DNA of 64,000 nt, from the NCBI GenBank assembly GCA_017940005.1, contig JAGAZO010000012.1:1-64000 (forward strand). The letters are read 5' to 3'. Both the position numbers and the translations under genes were made by a program. Positions 38,128 through 47,879 of this stretch are shown one piece after another; the stretch's first letter is position 1; each line of letters opens with the position of its first letter. The notes beneath the pieces were generated by a model that saw nothing but the letters and a program-made list of their open reading frames with translations, was not told where the DNA came from and ran no database searches. This DNA is from Treponema sp. GTDB lineage: Bacteria; Spirochaetota; Spirochaetia; Treponematales; Treponemataceae.

Positions 38128-39918
38128 TTAGTAAAATAATTCCTTGCATTTTGCTATAGCTCGTGCAATGTCAAAATCGCTGAAATACGATTTTGACAGC
38201 TTTGCCTTCCACTCGGCATTGGAACGGATAAGGTCTTTTATTGAACTTACAGAAACCGCAATTCCTGCTTCGTTCAAATCGCACATTGCCATATCAATAG
38301 TCGCGAATAATTCCAAATCATCTACCCTCGTATATCTGAAATTGTCCAACAACCAAGCGATGTCTGCTTGCATATTCCATTTCTGAATATACGTCAATGC
38401 TGCGTTGATTTTCTCGCCTCTGGAAAAAACCGTACCTTTAGCGTTTTTCCTTGCAACGACATATTTATTGCGTATAGCAATCGGCTCACCGCCTTTATAG
38501 CGGATTTCATCGGCATACGGTCCCGCAGCCTTTTTCTTAAAAGCAGACATATCTGCCTCTTGCTTTCTCCGCATAAGATACAGCAACTTTTGCACTTTCT
38601 TTCTGCCAAGCGGATAGCGCGGTGAATAAAATGCGTCCACAATGGCGGCAATCATAACGGCATCATCAAAATGTCGGTTGTGTCCGCTCTGTGATTTTTC
38701 TATCAGCCGAATCTTCCCCGTCAAGAGCTGTTGCATCATGGCGGTTTTGAGCTGGCGATATTTGGCGAGCTTTGCGTTGAGCGCGGTGATTTCTGCGTCC
38801 ATGTCGGAAAGGACGGCAGCGATGGCAGATTGCTCGGCGAGCGGGGGAACGGGCAATAAAATATTTTCTATATTTTTAGATGTTAAACTTGGTACCCCAC
38901 TCGCTTCATTCATAGAAAGCCAATCGACTAAACAAAAATCGTAGTAAATGAATTTGGGAATGCAGTCAACAAAATCATAAGTGTAGAAAAGCGTATCTAC
39001 TGTCCAAATTTTTCCACTATGAAAAAATGGCTTGTCTATCGTTCCCTTTCTTCCAATACAAACTGTTTCGCCATCATAAAGAAAATCGCTAACAGAAGTC
39101 ATATATCCACCCGTTCCGAACACAGGTACTGTACCATGTTTTAAATTTTTATAATCTTTGCCATGACCAATTTTGAGCAATGTTCCAACTTCTCTCACTT
39201 CCCAGTCCGCAGGAATCTCGCCGAGTTCCGTCTGCTTAAAGCGGGTGCATTTGGCAAATGTTCCGTTCTCAATTTTCACCTTTCCGCTCAAAAGGAGCGA
39301 CATTGCGCCCTGCTTGACGCGCGTTTTCTTTGCGACCAGCTTTTCCAGCGTGGTGATGAGCGAATCCACATCGGAAAGGGCTTGTGCAATGCGCCGTTGT
39401 TCGGGAAGCGGCGGGAGAGGAATTTTAGTTTTAAGAAAATAATCTTTTGATAAATTATATCTTGTGCTCCCTTGAGGTAATGACCTCATTAATTCTCGTC
39501 CTACAGTGCTTCTAAAAAAATACACCAAATACAGTCCATCAACCGTAAAATCAGTCAGCCTAAAACCAATACAAAAGCTATTCAAATACAGATTGTTAAT
39601 ATCATCAAGGAGAATAGCGCAAATACCGACTTCTTCTGGTGTTTCCGATGAAGTATTAAAAAACAAATCACCTTTTTGGGCTTTATTTTGTTCCTCAAGA
39701 GTTTTTATTTTCACTTTTCCAAACAGTCTTGAATTTAAAATAATATTGTTCAAAATATTCAAAAAAGTAATATACAAAGCATCCCCATTTTTAAAATCAT
39801 TTTTTGATTTACCAGTTAACCCATTATATGTAAAGCCCATTTCTCCCAGTGCCTTCACTTCCCAATCTTCGGGGATTGCGTCATCTGCAATGCTGTTGCC
39901 TATTTCCGTCTGCTTCAT
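38128..39918 (-). CDS. hsdS: Type I restriction specificity subunit with extra C-terminal domain
   Basis: The start at 39918 (MKQTEIGNSI) is fixed by an ATGA overlap with the upstream gene. Two target-recognition domains (about 15-170 and 235-375) are each followed by a conserved helix with LPPLPEQRRIAQALSDVD and VPPLAEQSAIAAVLSDMD, so the DNA target should be bipartite. Residues from about 418 to 596 are not part of a normal HsdS: KVQKLLYLMRRKQ, KKAAGPYADEIRYKGGEPIA and a helical tail resemble the antitoxin-like Panacea/DUF4065 group, though the match is tentative. At 596 residues it is much longer than the usual 400-450. Confidence 0.9.
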   Translation of the reverse strand: MKQTEIGNSIADDAIPEDWEVKALGEMGFTYNGLTGKSKNDFKNGDALYITFLNILNNIILNSRLFGKVKIKTLEEQNKAQKGDLFFNTSSETPEEVGICAILLDDINNLYLNSFCIGFRLTDFTVDGLYLVYFFRSTVGRELMRSLPQGSTRYNLSKDYFLKTKIPLPPLPEQRRIAQALSDVDSLITTLEKLVAKKTRVKQGAMSLLLSGKVKIENGTFAKCTRFKQTELGEIPADWEVREVGTLLKIGHGKDYKNLKHGTVPVFGTGGYMTSVSDFLYDGETVCIGRKGTIDKPFFHSGKIWTVDTLFYTYDFVDCIPKFIYYDFCLVDWLSMNEASGVPSLTSKNIENILLPVPPLAEQSAIAAVLSDMDAEITALNAKLAKYRQLKTAMMQQLLTGKIRLIEKSQSGHNRHFDDAVMIAAIVDAFYSPRYPLGRKKVQKLLYLMRRKQEADMSAFKKKAAGPYADEIRYKGGEPIAIRNKYVVARKNAKGTVFSRGEKINAALTYIQKWNMQADIAWLLDNFRYTRVDDLELFATIDMAMCDLNEAGIAVSVSSIKDLIRSNAEWKAKLSKSYFSDFDIARAIAKCKELFY

Positions 39919-41297
39919 TTTTCGACAATCTCCCAATAGCCCTTTTTATCGGAACCAATACGCATAAGCAGTCCGTCATTTTTTAATGCCCCAATCAGCC
40001 TGCTTACAGAGCGCCTTGAAATTTTTGCTTTATCGGATAATTCCTCATACGTTATTGTCGGATTCTGTTTTATCAATTCAAGAATTACAGTGCCATTTAC
40101 AGTGCCATTTACAGTGCCATTTACAGTATTGTTTGTGGGCACATATACATTCTCTGCAGCATTTTTGTCAACCGTTTCCTGCACTATATTTGCGTTGCGA
40201 TACATTGTTACCCGAACTCCGCCGCAAAACTCTTCAAACACAGGCTTTTTTAATCCTGCATTTGCAAACTGTGTGACGATTTTTGAGATTCCACGTCCCC
40301 ATGCTTCAATAAATCCGGCCTTGTAAAAGGCAAATGCTATGTTTTTATTTCTAGCATTTGAAGCGTGCGGCATAAAGAGTTTTTCAACCGGAAGTTCATC
40401 GGGCAACTTTCCATAATTCCAAAGCTCTATGCGGTCTTTCCACACCTTCATTTGAATATCCGCTCCCATATAGTCCTTGTGGATTATGCTGTTGAATATT
40501 GCCTCCCGCAGGGCTTCCTCTGGAATTTCAAGCGGCTCGATTCTCTGCAAGCCTTCATAATGGATTGGGGAAATCAAATATTTTGCTTTGAGCGTTTCTA
40601 CAACCAAGTCGCACATTTTTAATATATTGCCTTCTATAAAGTCTTGGAAAATCAAATCGCTTTCATCGGAACCGAAAAATCCTATTTTAAAATATACCCC
40701 CGTTATAAAATCCTGCGGACATTTTCCAAACAAAAGGACCGCCGCATTTTTTAGTTTTCCTTCTGAATCTATGAGATGAAGGTTTTTCAATACGTTTTCC
40801 GTAGCCTCACCAAGCGATTCTTCAGGCAGGCGTTGCGCATCCACCGCTTTTCGCAAAAAGTAATCTATCGCCTTGCGGTCAATGTCATCAGGAGTCGCCT
40901 GCTCGCAGATGATGTCGTCCCAAGTGCGCCCCAGTTTTTTCAGCACGAACTGCTGCAACGCAATGCCGTTCAGCTCCTGTTTTGTCGAGCCGCTTCTGTA
41001 ATGGTACACACCCTTTAAAGAGATGGGGACATTGCTCGGCGCAACGTCAATTTCTATATAGTCCTTGCCGTCTTTTTGCAGAAGATTTACATCTGCAACA
41101 ATTCCTAATAGCATCACGATTTTATTCGGTATATCTTCAGAAAGTCTATGGGCATCTTTTACGCCGCAAACATTTCCGTTGTCGTCTATTCCGATATAAA
41201 GTTTTCCACCTTGAGCGTTTGCAAAGCCGCAAATCCATTTGAGATATTCATCACGCCAAGACCGCTTACATTCTATGTTCTGGTTTTCTTTTTGCAT
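39915..41297 (-). CDS. AlbA/Schlafen-like ATP-binding protein with winged-helix tail
   Basis: Residues about 8-125 form an AlbA_2 (Schlafen-type) domain: NIECKRSWRDEYLKWICGFANAQGGKLYIGIDDNGNVCGV. About 240-370 hold an HATPase-like domain (EALREAIFNSIIHKDYMGADIQMKVWKDRIELWNYG). The C-terminus (about 405-460) is a winged helix (ITYEELSDKAKISRRSVSRLIGALKNDG), joined by a VNGTVNGT linker. It sits between hsdM (8 bases) and hsdS (4-base overlap), so it is a true operon member. Such genes are frequent in type I RM operons; whether they regulate or add a defence step is unknown. Confidence 0.85.
   Translation of the reverse strand: MQKENQNIECKRSWRDEYLKWICGFANAQGGKLYIGIDDNGNVCGVKDAHRLSEDIPNKIVMLLGIVADVNLLQKDGKDYIEIDVAPSNVPISLKGVYHYRSGSTKQELNGIALQQFVLKKLGRTWDDIICEQATPDDIDRKAIDYFLRKAVDAQRLPEESLGEATENVLKNLHLIDSEGKLKNAAVLLFGKCPQDFITGVYFKIGFFGSDESDLIFQDFIEGNILKMCDLVVETLKAKYLISPIHYEGLQRIEPLEIPEEALREAIFNSIIHKDYMGADIQMKVWKDRIELWNYGKLPDELPVEKLFMPHASNARNKNIAFAFYKAGFIEAWGRGISKIVTQFANAGLKKPVFEEFCGGVRVTMYRNANIVQETVDKNAAENVYVPTNNTVNGTVNGTVNGTVILELIKQNPTITYEELSDKAKISRRSVSRLIGALKNDGLLMRIGSDKKGYWEIVEK
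40087..40127 (-). repeat. 12-bp tandem repeat coding for a VNGT linker
   Basis: ACAGTGCCATTT occurs three times without change (40087-40122) and begins a fourth. Each unit is four codons, so copy change would alter linker length between ATPase and winged helix without shifting the frame. Confidence 0.85.
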
Positions 41298-41305
41298 AGT
41301 TTTCC

Positions 41306-43747
41306 CTACACCTCAAACCCCATGTCGCGCAAATGTGCCGCGACTTTGCGCTCATACGATGCAAGCTCGCTTTCCAGTTCCGAAAGCGGCATTTCATAGC
41401 GTTCAGCAAGCTGCACAATGCGTTCTGCAATTTCATGCGCGGTGGCGGCATACAAAGATTTGATGCCATCAAAAATGGAATAATACCACTTTCGGTTTAC
41501 CAGGAGTTCTTTTATTTCATCGATAGTCAATTTGGCATACTGTGATTTACACGCATCATCAAGCGCTTGGTTCAGCTCTTTGATAAGTTTGGCATATTCT
41601 TTCACTTTGTCGGCAAGCTCTACGTATTCACATAAAATGCGGCAGTCCTCGCTGTTTTGTTCGGATTTTTTCAACTCCTTGATTTTTGCGTTCACCGCTT
41701 TGCTGTCTATCGTTTCCTTACTTGTCAGAAAGTCACAAAGCGCACCGTCTTCCGTAGTATGCGTTTCAATCAGTTCGTCGATCCTGCGCTGCGTTTCATC
41801 GGCGACAGTTTGCGCGTCGTCAACCGCCTTTCGTTCTGCGGCAAAGAACATGCGTTCAACCAATGATTTGGGAATCAGCTTGCCTTCCCAGCCTTTGACT
41901 TTCTCTTTATCGCTGCCGTCTTTTCCTTTTGCAATTTCAACAATCGGCTCTGTTTCGCGAGCGACTTCATAGCCGTCAATTTTGAGGATGAACACATCGT
42001 CCGCCATTGTTTCCTGCCAATAGGAAAGCAGCACTTCGTACACATCGTATTTATCGACAAGTTCGATTCCCGCGTACTGCGCGACAAGCCGCTCTGAAAG
42101 CTCCACAATATATTTTTTGACATCAACAGATTCATCGATAGAGCGCAATCCGCCGTCAACTTCATTTTTCCACGCGTCGAATGCCATATCAATACGCGCT
42201 GCATATGCAGAAAATTCTTCATCAGCATACACGGCGGTGCGGACAAAATCTTTTTCAACATTCAGTTGATAATACCCGTCGCGCAATGGAGAAAACAATT
42301 TTCGCTTGAGCTGGGGAAACAGCTTCCAATAGTTTCCCAAAGACTCTATGTCGCCAGTTGGAATCCCGCCGTGCAGGTGCGCGTCAATGTCTTGCGTGTC
42401 CTCGCGCGCAGCGCTGTCTATGTAGCGTGGAATATTCAAGTTATAATCATTTTTTGATTTTATCTCGTCATTTGGAACAAAGCGGGCGTACGTTGGGTCA
42501 GCAGTAATGTGATTGTTGAACGTGGTCACAATTTTGTAGATGTCGCGCTCGCGCAGGCGATTCTTGTTGCCATCTTTCACAAAATCGTGGCTCGCGTCAA
42601 TCATAAAAATGCCCGTACGCTCGTCCGCATCTGATTTGTCGATGACGATAATGCATGCGGGAATTCCCGTACCGTAAAATAAATTTGGTGGAAGCCCAAT
42701 AATACCTTTGATGTAGCCTTTGTCAACAATCGTTTTGCGGATTGCCGCCTCCGCATTTCCGCGGAACAAAACGCCGTGCGGCAAAATAACTGCCGCCTTG
42801 CCCGTTCGTTTCAGTGATTTAAGGATATGCAAGAGCCACGCAAAGTCGCCGTTCTTTTCTGGCGGCACATCGCCCCAGCCGTCAAAGCGTCCGTATTCTT
42901 TTAGTCCGTCCTTCCAATTTTTAAGCGAGAACGGCGGATTCGCCACGGCAAAGTCAAAGCGGCGCAAAACGGACTCGTCTTTTTCTTCTCTGTAATACGG
43001 ATCGGAAAATGTATTGCCTGCGTAAATCTCGCCGCTCGCCTTATTGTGCAGCACCAGATTCATCTTTGCAAGACCGGCGGTGGCGATTTCTTTTTCCTGT
43101 CCGTAAATTGCAACTTCAACAGGTGCTTCGTCAGCTGCATGGATAAGCAATGAGCCTGAACCACATGCTGGGTCGTATATCGTAATTTCAGAACTTGCAG
43201 CCTTATCTATGCCGACAACCTTTGCAAGAATGCGCGAGACCTCGGCAGGCGTGTAAAACTGTCCTTTGCTTTTGCCGCTCTCAGTAGCAAAGTGACGCAT
43301 AAGATATTCATACGCATCGCCCAAAATGTCGTCACCGCCCGCCTTGTTGTTTTTAAAATCAAATTCAGGCCGTTGAAAAATAGCGATAAGACCAGTGAGC
43401 TTGTCGACCATCTCCTGCCCTTTGCCCAGCTTAGACTCGTCGTTAAAATGGGCGTTGTCAATTACGCCGCGAAGTTTGTTCCTGTCGGCATCGGCAAGTT
43501 TTGCGATAACCTTATCCATCTCTTCGCCAATATTTTTATGACCTTTAAGCGCAACAAGGTCATCAAAACTGCCGCCTTGAGGAACAGAAATGTCTGCGTA
43601 TTTCACGCCCTTGAATTTATCTGTCACATATTTGACAAATAAAAGCGTGAGAATATAATCCTTGTACTGCGACGCATCCATGCCTCCCCGCAGCTTGTCG
43701 CAGCTTGCCCAGAGGGAACTGTATAATTCATTCTTCTTGATAACCAT
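41306..43747 (-). CDS. hsdM: Type I restriction modification DNA methyltransferase, M subunit
   Basis: An 813-residue N6-adenine methyltransferase. The N-terminal HsdM helical domain starts SLWASCDKLRGGMDASQYKDYILTLLF. The S-adenosylmethionine motif IYDPACGSGSLLIHAAD lies near 190 and the catalytic NPPFSLKNW near 272. The C-terminal 250 residues are helical, longer than in E. coli HsdM, and typical of larger type I M subunits. GAAGG lies upstream of the ATG. It heads the operon hsdM, AlbA-like, hsdS, hsdR, ygjP-like and faces addA head to head. Confidence 0.95.
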   Translation of the reverse strand: MVIKKNELYSSLWASCDKLRGGMDASQYKDYILTLLFVKYVTDKFKGVKYADISVPQGGSFDDLVALKGHKNIGEEMDKVIAKLADADRNKLRGVIDNAHFNDESKLGKGQEMVDKLTGLIAIFQRPEFDFKNNKAGGDDILGDAYEYLMRHFATESGKSKGQFYTPAEVSRILAKVVGIDKAASSEITIYDPACGSGSLLIHAADEAPVEVAIYGQEKEIATAGLAKMNLVLHNKASGEIYAGNTFSDPYYREEKDESVLRRFDFAVANPPFSLKNWKDGLKEYGRFDGWGDVPPEKNGDFAWLLHILKSLKRTGKAAVILPHGVLFRGNAEAAIRKTIVDKGYIKGIIGLPPNLFYGTGIPACIIVIDKSDADERTGIFMIDASHDFVKDGNKNRLRERDIYKIVTTFNNHITADPTYARFVPNDEIKSKNDYNLNIPRYIDSAAREDTQDIDAHLHGGIPTGDIESLGNYWKLFPQLKRKLFSPLRDGYYQLNVEKDFVRTAVYADEEFSAYAARIDMAFDAWKNEVDGGLRSIDESVDVKKYIVELSERLVAQYAGIELVDKYDVYEVLLSYWQETMADDVFILKIDGYEVARETEPIVEIAKGKDGSDKEKVKGWEGKLIPKSLVERMFFAAERKAVDDAQTVADETQRRIDELIETHTTEDGALCDFLTSKETIDSKAVNAKIKELKKSEQNSEDCRILCEYVELADKVKEYAKLIKELNQALDDACKSQYAKLTIDEIKELLVNRKWYYSIFDGIKSLYAATAHEIAERIVQLAERYEMPLSELESELASYERKVAAHLRDMGFEV

Positions 43748-43875
43748 GATATTTTGCCTTCTTGCATGGAGATGATGGCATTGTACTGTATTTTAAAGCA
43801 ATTTTACAGTGCAGGGCAATCGCATCAGAAAAAATTCGCAACAGCGTCGCCCACTCCCCGCTTTTCCGCATTTTA

Positions 43876-43884
43876 TGCTATACT
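43876..43884 (+). promoter_or_regulatory. addA extended -10 promoter, predicted leaderless start
   Basis: TGCTATACT ends at 43884. Seven bases on is 43891, the A of an ATG (MQNTTDAQ). The flanking TTTATGCTATACT matches the addB promoter. No -35 box is seen. Confidence 0.5.
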
Positions 43885-43890
43885 AATTGC

Positions 43891-43949
43891 ATGCAGAATA
43901 CAACTGATGCGCAAAAAAAAAAAAGCACCCTGACAACGAGCAAAAAAAA
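43891..43949 (+). other. Out-of-frame first codons of addA with a 12-A tract
   Basis: ATG at 43891 reads MQNTTDAQKKK into an unbroken A tract (43913-43924) and then in a frame that ends soon after. The frame that continues into addA reads HPDNEQKK before MLDAAQEL, and EQKK..AQ is the expected Q-motif region of AddA. The two pieces join if one A is gained at the tract, giving MQNTTDAQKKKK-HPDNEQKKMLDAA. Confidence 0.6.
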
Positions 43950-46900
43950 ATGCTCGATGCCGCGCAAGAACTTGCAGTAAAAATTGATAAAAACGCGGTG
44001 GTGAGTGCGGGTGCTGGCTCTGGAAAAACGCGCGTGCTTGCAGAACGCTTTGCGCATCTTGTACTTGAAAAACATCTCGCTGTTGACGAGATCCTTACGC
44101 TCACATTCACCAAAAAAGCAACTGTCGAAATGTACGGGCGCATTTACAAAACGCTCAAAAAGCGCGGTGCTGACGTCTCTCATTTTTACAAAGCGCGCAT
44201 TCAAACGCTCGACAGTTACTGCGCGTCGGTAGCAAAAATGGGCGCGCACTTTTACGGCATCAGTCCAGACTTTACCGAAGACAATGATGCAGTTGCCGCG
44301 CATGTTTCTGCGATGGCGTTACCGTTTATATTAAAACATCGCGATAACGAAGCGATTCAAAAACTTGTTAAAACAAAAGATTTTGGTAAAATTGCAGACG
44401 AGCTTTTTGTCAATCCGATTCTTGCGTATTCCACTGTTGCAGAGCCGATTGATTTTACCGTCATGCTTATGCAACAAAAAATCAAAGTACAAAACGCATG
44501 GAAAACACATGCGCTTGCCGCAGCGCATGCCGTTACAACAGTGCGCGAATTGCTCAATGAATATAGCGGCAACGCAATCAAACTCATAGACAGAATTGAC
44601 ACAGCGCTCTCATCAATGCAGCTTGAAGATGTACCAGAAATCACTGAAAATGATTTTAACAATTCTGACAGCGCTGCGCTTGAATCATTCATTGCAAAAA
44701 TAAATAACCTTGCAGATGTAAAATTGACAGGCGGCAACAATGCGAGCAAACCAATCACTGAAGCGATAAAATTGCTCCGTGAAACGCGCGACATATTGAT
44801 TTCGCTTGCAAATTTTGTTTACGGATTTTCAACGACAAAAGCAGTGTTTGCGCTGCTCGAAGAATTTCAGTTGCTCGTAAACAATGCAAAGCGCGCGCAG
44901 GCAAATCTCACATACGCTGATGTCGCCTCGCTCGCTGTGTGCATTTTGCGCGACTATCCTGAAATACGTGCAATCGAAAAACAAAAATATAAAGCGATTA
45001 TGATTGATGAATTCCAGGACAACAATTCGCTCCAGCGCGATTTGCTTTTTATGCTTGCAGAAAAAATTGAACGCACTGAACGCGGCATTCCCGCTGTGAA
45101 CGACATATGCAAAGACAAATTATTTTTTGTAGGTGATGAAAAACAGAGCATCTATCGATTTCGCGGCGCAGATGTTTCTGTGTTTAGAAATCTGTCGAAT
45201 GATTTTGCAGACGGCACCCTTGCGCTCAACACAAATTACCGCTCGTCTGCTTCGCTCATCGCCTCGTTCAACGCGCTATTCGGCGGCGAGCAGTTTCCGC
45301 CGCGCACAGATGCATCGCCCGACATCACTACAACAGGCGCAACTGATGATGACAGCACGGCGGCAAACGGCACTTTCTCTGCGCCATCAGTATTTTTTAC
45401 TGAAGCTCATGCACGCGATGAAACGCCGCGCAGTTTTGATGCAGTATATCATCATGTGGAAATTCCCGCTCAAAAAATTGCTGCAGAAACATCTTCAAAG
45501 AATAATGCGTTTGCGCCGTGCGTGCATGTTGCGCTGTACGACACAGCGCAAGAGGCGCACGATGCCATGCTCACCGATGAACGCGCCGAAGCTGCGTGGG
45601 TTGCAAAAAAAATTCGCGCGCTTACAACAGAGGGAGCTACTCCATACAAACCGAGCGACATTGCAATTCTTTTCCGCTCGTATTCGCCACAACCAGTTTT
45701 CGAGCGCGCGCTTTTAAATGAAGGCATTCCGTACAACACAGAAACGCTCACAGGTTTTTTCAATGACGGTCCCACAAACGACTTGTTCGCATTCTTGCGG
45801 CTATGCGCCTATCCTGCTGACACAATGGCATATGCGCAAGTGCTCCGCTCGCCGTTTGTCAATTTTTCTGCAGACGAGGCAAACTGCATTCTTGCAGAAC
45901 ATGAAGCGGCGTTTACGTTTTCAAAAATTATTAATTTCCGCAAAGCGAGTCGCGAGCGATATGAAAACGCGCGGCAACTGTATCACGCGTTATGTGAATC
46001 TGCAAAGACAGAGCCGCTCACAAAAACAGTGAGCCGATTGTGGTATGAAGCGGGCTATCGATACGAAACGCTGTGGAACAAAAATGTGCGCATGTATGAA
46101 ACGCTGTACGACCGCATCTTTGAGCTCGCCCGCCGCGCAGAAGAACATGCCATAAGTCTTGCAGAGTTTGCAGACAGCGTGCGCACATATAGCGACGAAA
46201 AAGAAAAACTTGCAGATATGGACATTCCACTTGAGCAAACAGAAGGCGTGCATCTTTTAACAATTCACAAAAGCAAAGGGCTTGAGTTCCCCGTCGTATT
46301 CGTGTGTGAGGTAGACAAAAAAGGAAAGCATGAGGCGAACGCGGAGGCAGTGTATTACAGCAAACAATTCGGCATTTCGATAAATACGCCGCCGTGCCCA
46401 ACGTTTGATGAAAAAGCAAACTATTTTTATCATTTGGCAAAAGATGAAGAAAATGCAATGGCAAGCGCAGAACTCAGGCGGCTTGCGTATGTAGCGATTA
46501 CGCGCGCGGAAAAAGCAGTGTACATCACCGGCACATATGAAAGCGATGAAGGCGCATGCACATTCAAAGACAGCGCGCGCTATGCGCCTGGCGGTGAAAA
46601 AAATCCTGCAACGATTCTGCAGCTGCTCTCGCCTGTGCTCGATTATTATGCGCGCACAGAACACGCATCCGCTCCGTTTACGTTTGAAACAATTCCGCCC
46701 ATGACACGCGAAGTGCTGCAGTACAAAAGCGAGCGCGAAAATACAGTGCACGCAAAGCGCGCGTTTATTGAGGAAGCAAAACCGCTTTACGAAAGCGCGC
46801 ATGTTGTGGGCACGGAGCAAGAGTCGCCGCTGTATGCGTTTCCGAGCCATCTGTATCGCGCAGACGATGAATCGTACACAGATAGTTTTGCCGCGTATGA

Positions 46901-47594
46901 TGACGTGCCGTATCAAGAAATTAATAAAATTGTGATTAGCTCAATTCCAAATCAAAGCGCGCGGCAGGCAAGCAGCACACCATATGCGAGCGACGCAAAT
47001 AACGGAAGCGCAGTAGATGGCGCTGATGATGCACACGCAGCAAAATTACCTGCTGCACAAACAAATGCCGCAGAACCGCGTTTTACGTTTGCGCATTTTG
47101 GTACAATAGCACACGCATATATGGAAGCAGCAATCACAAACAGCGAAGCGGTCATATCAAACCGTGATATAGTGGGGCTTGACGGCAGCGAAACAAAACT
47201 CAAAACAATTCAAAAAATTTGCCAAGACATGCAGCAGCAATTCAAGCTGTCGGAAATAGGGAAAGCGGCGGCACAGTCAGAATGGCACAAAGCGGAATAC
47301 GCATTTAGAAGCCGTGTCGGCACAAAAATTATTAAAGGAACGATTGACCTCGTATTTAAAAACAGCGACGGCACATACACTATTGTTGATTACAAAACAA
47401 ATCAAGTGAAAACGCCTGAACTGTACTATGCGCAGCTCGCTTGTTACCGCGAGGCAGTCGCCGCACTGCTTGGCGTGCGCATAGAAAAAATCAGCTGCGT
47501 GCTCTACTACTTGCGCTTTGGCGACGCGATAGATGTCACGGACGCATGTGCAAAAATCAACGTGTTTGAAGCAGTGCAGAAATACTTTCCGTAA
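43950..47594 (+). CDS. addA: AddA-like helicase-nuclease subunit
   Basis: A UvrD/RecB-type protein of 1214 residues from the first in-frame ATG. Walker A is SAGAGSGKTRVLAERF near residue 20, motif Ia LTLTFTKKATVEM, motif II IMIDEFQDNNSLQRD near 350, VGDEKQSIYRFRGAD and, near 770, HLLTIHKSKGLEFPVVF. The C-terminal nuclease shows KGTIDLVFKNSDGTYTIVDYKTNQV (D..DYK). Together with AddB it processes DNA ends for RecA. The normal start is probably 43891, but a 12-A tract breaks the frame (see the entry for 43891-43949). It lies beyond the RM operon from addB. Confidence 0.9.
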   Translation: MLDAAQELAVKIDKNAVVSAGAGSGKTRVLAERFAHLVLEKHLAVDEILTLTFTKKATVEMYGRIYKTLKKRGADVSHFYKARIQTLDSYCASVAKMGAHFYGISPDFTEDNDAVAAHVSAMALPFILKHRDNEAIQKLVKTKDFGKIADELFVNPILAYSTVAEPIDFTVMLMQQKIKVQNAWKTHALAAAHAVTTVRELLNEYSGNAIKLIDRIDTALSSMQLEDVPEITENDFNNSDSAALESFIAKINNLADVKLTGGNNASKPITEAIKLLRETRDILISLANFVYGFSTTKAVFALLEEFQLLVNNAKRAQANLTYADVASLAVCILRDYPEIRAIEKQKYKAIMIDEFQDNNSLQRDLLFMLAEKIERTERGIPAVNDICKDKLFFVGDEKQSIYRFRGADVSVFRNLSNDFADGTLALNTNYRSSASLIASFNALFGGEQFPPRTDASPDITTTGATDDDSTAANGTFSAPSVFFTEAHARDETPRSFDAVYHHVEIPAQKIAAETSSKNNAFAPCVHVALYDTAQEAHDAMLTDERAEAAWVAKKIRALTTEGATPYKPSDIAILFRSYSPQPVFERALLNEGIPYNTETLTGFFNDGPTNDLFAFLRLCAYPADTMAYAQVLRSPFVNFSADEANCILAEHEAAFTFSKIINFRKASRERYENARQLYHALCESAKTEPLTKTVSRLWYEAGYRYETLWNKNVRMYETLYDRIFELARRAEEHAISLAEFADSVRTYSDEKEKLADMDIPLEQTEGVHLLTIHKSKGLEFPVVFVCEVDKKGKHEANAEAVYYSKQFGISINTPPCPTFDEKANYFYHLAKDEENAMASAELRRLAYVAITRAEKAVYITGTYESDEGACTFKDSARYAPGGEKNPATILQLLSPVLDYYARTEHASAPFTFETIPPMTREVLQYKSERENTVHAKRAFIEEAKPLYESAHVVGTEQESPLYAFPSHLYRADDESYTDSFAAYDDVPYQEINKIVISSIPNQSARQASSTPYASDANNGSAVDGADDAHAAKLPAAQTNAAEPRFTFAHFGTIAHAYMEAAITNSEAVISNRDIVGLDGSETKLKTIQKICQDMQQQFKLSEIGKAAAQSEWHKAEYAFRSRVGTKIIKGTIDLVFKNSDGTYTIVDYKTNQVKTPELYYAQLACYREAVAALLGVRIEKISCVLYYLRFGDAIDVTDACAKINVFEAVQKYFP

Positions 47595-47645
47595 AATGTA
47601 AAAGTTCGGCTCTACAGTATGCCTTGTAAATTGCGCTAAAAGTAT

Positions 47646-47801
47646 TCAATTTTTTTCAAATTTGGTATGGCAGTAAAGAAGCTCTTGTTGCAAAACCGCA
47701 CGCACATCACTTGCGTACAATTTGCCCTCATGCAAAAATAGCAATTTTTCCAAAGATGAATCACGGGCAACTATTGGTAGATAATCCAAAAGAAGTTGCA
47801 C
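47646..47801 (-). pseudogene. Short orphan reading frame, possible gene remnant
   Basis: In the 500-base gap after addA, a minus-strand frame from a GTG at 47801 encodes 51 residues with protein-like composition (LLLDYLPIVARDSSLEK, LFLHEGKLYASDVRAVLQ). A stop lies shortly upstream and the text before it continues better in another frame. It could be the C-terminal remnant of a lost gene. No family is recognised. Confidence 0.3.
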
Positions 47802-47879
47802 GGAGAATAATAAAAATTTTTACAGAACGCTGATTTGCGCGGAGAAAAATCGCTTGTAATTTTTGCAAAAGAGTTTGAC

